Shown: positions 6,981 to 10,640 of the stretch, piece by piece | Position numbering within the stretch: the first letter of the stretch is position 1 | Layout: each line of letters opens with the position of its first letter | Assembly: GCA_902795875.1 (NCBI GenBank) | Contig: CADBND010000249.1 | Location: 1-10,640 of the forward strand | Direction of reading: 5' to 3' | DNA length: 10,640 nt | DNA from: an uncultured Erysipelotrichaceae bacterium | GTDB taxonomy: Bacteria; Bacillota_I; Bacilli_A; Erysipelotrichales; Erysipelotrichaceae | Made by a program: the position numbers and the translations under genes | Notes under the pieces: model-generated | The model's input: the letters and a program-made list of their open reading frames with translations, nothing else | Told to the model about the DNA's origin: nothing | The model's database searches: none

Positions 6981-6983
6981 TTT
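6951..6983 (+). terminator. Hairpin plus T6, terminator-like on the plus strand
   Basis: The 10-bp stem (6951-6960 with 6966-6975) is followed by CCTTTTTT in the plus direction, the form of an intrinsic terminator. No plus-strand gene lies upstream, so it would end only an antisense transcript. On the minus strand no T run follows, and there the stem sits at the very 5' end of the mgtE leader. Which strand matters is not known. Confidence 0.4.
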
Positions 6984-6986
6984 ATG

Positions 6987-6995
6987 AGTATATCA
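6987..6995 (-). promoter_or_regulatory. Extended -10 promoter of mgtE
   Basis: Minus-strand TGATATACT contains TATACT (6987-6992) preceded by TGA, an extended -10. No convincing -35 is seen at 16-18 bases. The same nine bases form the predicted -10 of the transpeptidase gene at 9402-9410. Transcription would begin near 6980. Confidence 0.5.
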
Positions 6996-7026
6996 TTTTC
7001 AATACAGCAATGGATGATCTTTTTCT

Positions 7027-7947
7027 TTACCACTGCCTGAGAACTTTCTTAAGCCTCGTATCGATATCGACACGCGTTTCCCGGCATTCCCTGGGAAAGT
7101 CCTTTCCCGCCTTAAACATGAAAGAGACCAGTACGCTTGAACCCAGAGGAAGCATCATCTTCAACATCGACTCCGGAAAAACGAAATGTGTCCCATGTTC
7201 ATAAAGCCAGCTTTCACAAACGCAGTCATGTTTCATTTCGGAAAGCCGCTTCTCCATCCTGCGGATATAACGGCAGGTATCCCAAAGCACATCATCTTCC
7301 GCACCGATCAGAATGAGTCTTCCCTTGATCCTTTCGACCTTGATCTTCTCCTCTTCCCGCAAAGGATGACGTCTCTCCGATTCATCGAACAGTTCCCGGG
7401 AAGCGACCTTGTTGCCGCTGGCTTTAGACTCCTTCTGTATCATCTTCCAGTATTCAGGATGACGATAGGCATAAGGAAGATATGGAAGCCGTTTTCCCTT
7501 CCAGGTCACTGTCGATTCCCCATCACCGGGTCTTTCCTCCATCCCGTCCTTGTTGTCCCGATAGAAACCCTCCATCACAAAATCAGAAGGAGACATGGCG
7601 ACCGTAAGGGAAAACTCCGGATAATAAGAAGCTGCCAAAAGTGCCATCATGCCCGTCGTGGAAGCGCCGATCACGCCAAACTTCTCACAGCCTTCCTTTT
7701 TCATGAAAGAAAGAGCCAACCCAAAATGCTCCAAAGGCAGGTCATGGTGACCGTAATCCTTTTTATCCGGTGACATCGCCAGCACATGGATGCCCTGCCG
7801 GTTCAGCCATTTTGCCCCGGTTCTGGCCATAAGGTCTTCCGAAGAATCCCCCAGCATGACGATGATGCCCCGATCTGTTTCGACAGTTGCGGGATACCAT
7901 GCACCGTTGAAACCGTCCATCTCTATTCTGAATACCTGTTTTTTCAT
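7027..7947 (-). CDS. Alpha/beta hydrolase, BAAT/acyl-CoA thioesterase C-terminal-like
   Basis: Likely cytoplasmic serine hydrolase; substrate unknown. Seen in 306 aa: an alpha/beta hydrolase core with the nucleophile elbow GVIGASTTG (Ser96), the acid in LILIGAEDDVLW (Asp218 or 219) and the histidine in YEHGTHFVFPE (His254). The GxSxxG elbow, the GAEDDVLW strand and the late histidine resemble the BAAT C-terminal and dienelactone hydrolase group. No signal peptide is seen. The true start is taken as ATG at 7947 because GGAG lies 8 bases upstream; a GTG at 7965 would add six residues but has no ribosome site and coincides with the predicted transcription start. It has its own promoter and no clear terminator before mgtE, so some read-through into mgtE is possible. 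The last 40 residues are basic and not obviously part of the fold. A bile-acid or acyl-CoA role should not be assumed. Confidence 0.85.
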   Translation of the reverse strand: MKKQVFRIEMDGFNGAWYPATVETDRGIIVMLGDSSEDLMARTGAKWLNRQGIHVLAMSPDKKDYGHHDLPLEHFGLALSFMKKEGCEKFGVIGASTTGMMALLAASYYPEFSLTVAMSPSDFVMEGFYRDNKDGMEERPGDGESTVTWKGKRLPYLPYAYRHPEYWKMIQKESKASGNKVASRELFDESERRHPLREEEKIKVERIKGRLILIGAEDDVLWDTCRYIRRMEKRLSEMKHDCVCESWLYEHGTHFVFPESMLKMMLPLGSSVLVSFMFKAGKDFPRECRETRVDIDTRLKKVLRQW

Positions 7948-7955
7948 AAGAACAT

Positions 7956-7998
7956 CTCCACTCACTTATAGATTAGTCATTGCTAACTCAATAGTCAA
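7956..7998 (-). promoter_or_regulatory. Promoter and ribosome site of the alpha/beta hydrolase gene
   Basis: On the minus strand TTGACT (7993-7998), 17 bases, then TAATCT (7970-7975) makes a fair sigma-A promoter with the start near 7963. GGAG at 7956-7959 lies 8 bases before the ATG at 7947 and decides that start. TGACTA occurs twice, 18 bases apart, across the promoter; its meaning is unclear. Confidence 0.55.
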
Positions 7999-8004
7999 AA
8001 AAAA

Positions 8005-8184
8005 TTAAAGCTTTTTCATCCTCTCCGCAAACTCTTCCGGCCTTAACAGTGCCAGTCCCGCATGACCAAGCCCGGACAGGGCTGTAAATTCCGTAGCAGG
8101 AAAGACATCCTTCATGTAAGAGATATCTTCCTTTCTTTCCTTTTCTTCCCCAGCCGCATACCAGTAAGAGATCTTCGTATCCAT
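8005..8184 (-). pseudogene. C-terminal remnant of an alpha/beta hydrolase
   Basis: Sixty codons ending in TAA read MDTKISYWYAAGEEKERKED, then DVFPATEFTALSGLGHAGLALLRPEEFAERMKKL. This is the last part of an alpha/beta hydrolase: the acid-bearing segment (YWYAAGEE), then the catalytic histidine in GLGHAGL and a final helix. The nucleophile half is absent. The open frame continues upstream only into the terminator of the RpiR gene (a TTG at 8226 lies inside that hairpin), and there is no ribosome site before the ATG at 8184 and no promoter. It is best read as a truncated gene, probably left by a deletion between rpiR and the intact hydrolase. It is not a copy of the hydrolase at 7027-7947, whose histidine segment differs. 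A very small translated protein is possible but unlikely. Confidence 0.65.
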
Positions 8185-8209
8185 TTCAGAAATAGAGTTT
8201 TTACTATTC

Positions 8210-8235
8210 AAAAAGGTCTTCCCCAAGGGAAGACC
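8210..8235 (-). terminator. Intrinsic terminator of the RpiR-family gene
   Basis: A perfect 9-bp stem, GGTCTTCCC / GGGAAGACC (8215-8223 with 8227-8235), with a 3-base loop is followed on the minus strand by TTTTT (8210-8214). It begins 8 bases after the regulator's stop codon. Confidence 0.92.
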
Positions 8236-8243
8236 GTGCTGTT

Positions 8244-9047
8244 TTATCCGTTTTCGTTTCGTATCTTATCCAGACTGATCTGAATGATATTGAGCCCCAG
8301 AAGCATCGACATCTGCGAAACAAAAATGTTGTTTCGCACAAAGTCGCTTCCGTTGGGATAGGTGAAGAAAGTATAATCCGAATCGAAATGATCCTCAGGA
8401 TCATCCTGTGTCGTGATCAGGATCTTCAAAGCCGGTGCCTCCTCGATCAGCTTGCGGATCCGCCTGTTTTCCTCTGAGCCCCTATTGGAAGAAGCGATGA
8501 TCACTACATCCTCATCCCGGAACGATGCGATCAGCAGATCAGGATCTTTCACATCATTGATCATGATCGGACTCATATCGATAGAATACATACGCCTGTT
8601 GAAAGAACGCACTTCCAGTTCGATCTCCTCGTCCGCATAGACATAGACATTGTCCGCCTCGTTGATGACATTGACGATATCATCGAGACCGTTCTCGCCG
8701 ATCGCCCTCATACAGTTGTCGACGATCTGTTTGGAAAGCACACCGATCTTCTGTGCCAGCTCATTGAGCGTCGTCGTGGACGAAAAAGCCTCACTATCAT
8801 CGATCTGCGTACCGTCCTCCTTCTTTATCATCTCCACCTGCAATGCAACGGAGAATTCCCGATAGGAACTGCAGCCGATCTTCCTGTATAAACGGATCAC
8901 GCTCGGCTTCGATACATAGGAAGCCTTTGCCAGATCCTGCAATGACATGTAGTAGACCGAATCAAGATGATCGATGATATAATCTGCCAGCGAAGATTCC
9001 GCCGAAGTGAAACCCTCCTGCTTCCTCAATTTCTCTATAATACTCAT
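8244..9047 (-). CDS. RpiR/MurR-family transcriptional regulator (HTH plus SIS domain)
   Basis: Probable DNA-binding regulator, usually of sugar-phosphate or amino-sugar metabolism in this family. Seen in 267 aa: an N-terminal RpiR helix-turn-helix (IIEKLRKQEGFTSAESSLADYII, then SLQDLAKASYVSKPSVIRLYRKIGCSSYREF at about 35-65) and a C-terminal SIS fold (about 105-250) with VVIIASSNRGSEENRRIRKLIEE. The SIS sugar-phosphate loop is weak: the usual S-x-S-G near DVVIAIS is replaced by SSNRGS, and the first SIS loop reads YADEEIELEV, so a standard phosphosugar ligand is doubtful. ATG at 9047 is preferred because family proteins begin MSIIEKL-like and a -10 at 9072-9077 would start the transcript near 9065. 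An ATG at 9068 would add seven residues but has no ribosome site. It stands alone with its own terminator; the target genes are not evident. Confidence 0.88.
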   Translation of the reverse strand: MSIIEKLRKQEGFTSAESSLADYIIDHLDSVYYMSLQDLAKASYVSKPSVIRLYRKIGCSSYREFSVALQVEMIKKEDGTQIDDSEAFSSTTTLNELAQKIGVLSKQIVDNCMRAIGENGLDDIVNVINEADNVYVYADEEIELEVRSFNRRMYSIDMSPIMINDVKDPDLLIASFRDEDVVIIASSNRGSEENRRIRKLIEEAPALKILITTQDDPEDHFDSDYTFFTYPNGSDFVRNNIFVSQMSMLLGLNIIQISLDKIRNENG

Positions 9048-9071
9048 ATGACGTACTGCTCTTTCCATTTT

Positions 9072-9077
9072 AATATA
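9072..9077 (-). promoter_or_regulatory. Possible -10 of the RpiR-family gene
   Basis: Minus-strand TATATT lies 3 bases before the ATG at 9068, in a very AT-rich stretch with no convincing -35. If used, transcription begins close to 9065, which leaves only the ATG at 9047 on the mRNA. Confidence 0.3.
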
Positions 9078-9215
9078 CAGAAAAAACAGATTTTATTATT
9101 TTATTTTTGAAGTTTTTGTACCAAAAGTAAACCCGGTATCCAAAACCATATCAGTATAGGAAAAGATATTTTCCATCATTACCTGATGGCTTCTGCGCAT
9201 ATTGTTCCACTCAAT
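9078..9215. other. Intergenic region with short palindromes, no gene
   Basis: No supportable gene lies between the regulator and the tRNA terminator. The stretch next to the regulator is AT-rich. Two overlapping inverted repeats stand out: GGAAAAgataTTTTCC (9159-9174) and CCATCAttaccTGATGG (9173-9189). Neither has a T run that would make it a terminator. They could be operator sites for the adjacent regulator, but nothing proves it. Confidence 0.3.
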
Positions 9216-9242
9216 AAAAAACCGTCCTTTCAATGACGGTTT
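9216..9242 (-). terminator. Intrinsic terminator of the tRNA-Ala gene
   Basis: An 8-bp stem, AAACCGTC / GACGGTTT (9235-9242 with 9219-9226), with an 8-base loop is followed on the minus strand by a T run, part of it within the stem, at 9216-9221. It begins 11 bases after the encoded CCA. Confidence 0.82.
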
Positions 9243-9253
9243 CAAAGTTCTTT

Positions 9254-9329
9254 TGGTGGAGCTTACGGGATTCGAACCCGTGACCTCCTCCATGCCATGG
9301 AGGCGCGCTTCCAGCTGCGCTAAAACCCC
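9254..9329 (-). tRNA. tRNA-Ala (anticodon GGC), CCA encoded
   Basis: The minus strand folds as a complete 76-base tRNA. The acceptor stem is GGGGTTT / AAGCTCC, containing the G3-U70 wobble pair that identifies alanine tRNAs. The D arm is GCGC...GCGC around AGCTGGAA. The anticodon stem is CCTCC / GGAGG with loop ATGGCAT, so the anticodon is GGC. The T arm is ACGGGTTCGAATCCCGT, and CCA is encoded at the 3' end. It is a single gene with its own promoter and terminator. Confidence 0.97.
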
Positions 9330-9343
9330 GTTTCACACTATCT

Positions 9344-9372
9344 AATATATGACATTTTTCCCTTTTTGTATA
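9344..9372 (-). promoter_or_regulatory. Promoter of tRNA-Ala
   Basis: On the minus strand TATACA (9367-9372), 17 bases, then TATATT (9344-9349) fits a sigma-A promoter, with transcription beginning about 7 bases before the tRNA 5' end. It lies back to back with the predicted promoter of the plus-strand transpeptidase. Confidence 0.5.
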
Positions 9373-9401
9373 TCCCCGGTTCAGAAAGGAAGGGACATAA
9401 G

Positions 9402-9410
9402 TGATATACT
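9402..9410 (+). promoter_or_regulatory. Extended -10 promoter of the L,D-transpeptidase gene
   Basis: Plus-strand TGATATACT has TATACT at 9405-9410 preceded by TGA, identical to the predicted mgtE -10. No clear -35 is seen. Seven bases downstream is 9417-9418, the GTG start itself, which predicts an mRNA with no leader. The purine run AAAGGAAGGG (9385-9394) is upstream of the -10 and too far (23 bases) to serve as a ribosome site. Confidence 0.5.
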
Positions 9411-9417
9411 TTTGATT

Positions 9418-10640
9418 GTGAAAAAGAAGAAACGCAACAGAAAGAAACAGCTTCGCCTGATCACGATACTCGCTTGTATCGTCTTTTTGGCTCTCATATA
9501 TCTCATCGGAGTCGTCCATTACGGAAGGCATTTCCTGCCCAACACCTATGTCGCACAGATCGATGTAGGCGGGCTCAACGCCAAAAAAGCGGATGAGAAG
9601 CTGAAAGAAAGTGAGCCCTATCTGAACATCATTCAGAAGAATAAGGACGGAAGTGATACGGTCGTTGAACAGCTTGGACTGAGAAAGCTCAATGCGGACA
9701 TCGCTTATGAGACTGATGATCTCATAAGAAAACAGGACAGAACATTGTGGTTCACCTCCCTATTCTCGAAAAAGGAACTGGATTGCGACAAGATAACCGG
9801 TACCTATGACCAAAACAAAGTCCGCGACCTGATCAAAGACCTCTACTGCATGAAGAACGACAATATCGTCATGCCCAAGGATGCGACCCTCGCGATCGAA
9901 AATGCGACGGTCGTCCTTCAGAAAGAAGTCGAAGGATCCTATATCAAAGAAGAAAAAGTCAACTCCCTCGTAAAAGAAAAGATCGAAAGACTCTTTGAAG
10001 GAAACGGCGATGTGACCCTCGATCTGACAAACGAATACGATCTTCCAACCATCAAAGCGGACGATCCGTCCTTACAAGAGAAGATGGTTCAGGATCAGAA
10101 AGTCCTGGATGAGACCATCCATATCGATATCGACTCCTATAATGAGACCGATCTTAAAGGAAGCGACCGCGCATCCCTCTTACAGATCGATAACGGTCAA
10201 CTCAAAATAAACGAAGACGGATTGAGCGACTATATCTCCTCGTTTTGCAGGGAGTATGATGTATCCGACAGTGAATACATCGACCGCTCCAGTCTCAAAA
10301 ATGACCTTCACGACGCCCTTCTTTCCGATAAGGAAGAAACGGTCGAAGTCAACTGGATCATCGAAGAAAGAGAAAAACTCGTTGAAGTCTCCATCAGCGA
10401 ACAGACCCTCTACTATTACGAAGGAGATACGCTGATCATGACTTCACCTGTCGTGACCGGAAACGGGGACATCACCGACGCCACCCCGACAGGCTATTTC
10501 ACTGTACAGAGGATGAAACAGGATTCCTGGCTGACCGGAGCTGACTATACCGAACATGTCGATTACTGGATCGGATTCGATCCATCCGGCAGAGTATACG
10601 GACTTCACGACGCCTCCTGGCGAAATGAATTCGGCGGAGA
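9418..10640 (+). CDS. L,D-transpeptidase (YkuD family), membrane-anchored, 3' end outside window
   Basis: Cell-wall enzyme expected to make 3-3 cross-links or attach proteins to peptidoglycan, acting outside the membrane. Seen: 407 codons open to the right edge. A basic N-terminus (KKKKRNRKKQLR) and one membrane helix at about 12-33 anchor it with the rest outside. Residues about 40-300 form a long region rich in Asp and Glu resembling the peptidoglycan-binding (PG_binding_4-like) repeats of such proteins. From about 323 the YkuD domain begins (LVEVSISEQTLYYYEGDTL, then SPVVTGNGDITDATPTGYFTV) and reaches the conserved GRVYGLHDASWR with His397. The catalytic Cys motif (S/T-HGC-x-N) should lie just beyond the edge. 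GTG at 9418, or TTG at 9412, is the only start near the helix; neither has a ribosome site. It is divergent from tRNA-Ala. Confidence 0.93.
   Translation, partial: MKKKKRNRKKQLRLITILACIVFLALIYLIGVVHYGRHFLPNTYVAQIDVGGLNAKKADEKLKESEPYLNIIQKNKDGSDTVVEQLGLRKLNADIAYETDDLIRKQDRTLWFTSLFSKKELDCDKITGTYDQNKVRDLIKDLYCMKNDNIVMPKDATLAIENATVVLQKEVEGSYIKEEKVNSLVKEKIERLFEGNGDVTLDLTNEYDLPTIKADDPSLQEKMVQDQKVLDETIHIDIDSYNETDLKGSDRASLLQIDNGQLKINEDGLSDYISSFCREYDVSDSEYIDRSSLKNDLHDALLSDKEETVEVNWIIEEREKLVEVSISEQTLYYYEGDTLIMTSPVVTGNGDITDATPTGYFTVQRMKQDSWLTGADYTEHVDYWIGFDPSGRVYGLHDASWRNEFGG

Noticed and set aside
9096..9531. Two minus-strand open frames spanning the tRNA, one beginning MEEVTGSNPVSS and one containing WHGGGHGFESR
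   Set aside because: They read straight through the tRNA-Ala gene and its terminator; such peptides are the usual artefact of translating a tRNA, and no ribosome site or family match is seen.
1..10640. CRISPR arrays, insertion sequences, phage or defence genes
   Set aside because: No regularly spaced repeats, transposase, integrase or nuclease motif was found, and the single tRNA has no duplicated end that would mark an integrated element.

Overview
The window looks like a chromosomal stretch of an anaerobic or fermentative Firmicute (Bacillota), possibly an Erysipelotrichia-type lineage, but that placement is only a guess. The support is a biotin-dependent, membrane-bound decarboxylase operon next to ATP-type PEP carboxykinase, strong AGGAGG-like Shine-Dalgarno sites, an RpiR-family regulator, MgtE, and an L,D-transpeptidase with one N-terminal membrane anchor. 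Base composition is moderate and I see no IS element, phage gene, CRISPR array or other mobile feature.

Left half (1-5357, all minus strand): one tight operon read from a promoter near 5350. The order is pckA (ATP-type PEP carboxykinase), a carboxyltransferase subunit (oadA-type, 457 aa, without a biotin domain), oadG-type gamma subunit, a separate biotin carrier protein, a birA-type biotin protein ligase, and oadB-type membrane beta subunit, which runs off the left edge. Gaps are 7, 11, 0, -4 and 9 bases. Together these make a complete oxaloacetate decarboxylase with a split alpha subunit, its own biotin-attaching enzyme, and the enzyme that makes or consumes oxaloacetate. Run in one direction, the set converts PEP to pyruvate, making ATP by PEPCK and a sodium gradient by the decarboxylase. 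This would be an energy-conserving bypass of pyruvate kinase and is the most interesting idea in the window. The reverse direction would be gluconeogenesis from pyruvate.

Middle (5439-8235, all minus strand): mgtE magnesium transporter with its terminator and a structured, apparently non-M-box leader; a BAAT/dienelactone-type alpha/beta hydrolase with its own promoter; and a 59-codon remnant of a second alpha/beta hydrolase.

Right part: an RpiR-family regulator (minus) with a clear terminator, a tRNA-Ala(GGC) with encoded CCA (minus) with its terminator, and, divergently on the plus strand, an L,D-transpeptidase (YkuD family) cut by the right edge. Its only plausible start lies where transcription from an extended -10 promoter should begin, so it may be translated from a leaderless mRNA. 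The two genes cut by the window edges (oadB and the transpeptidase) were read directly from the sequence.
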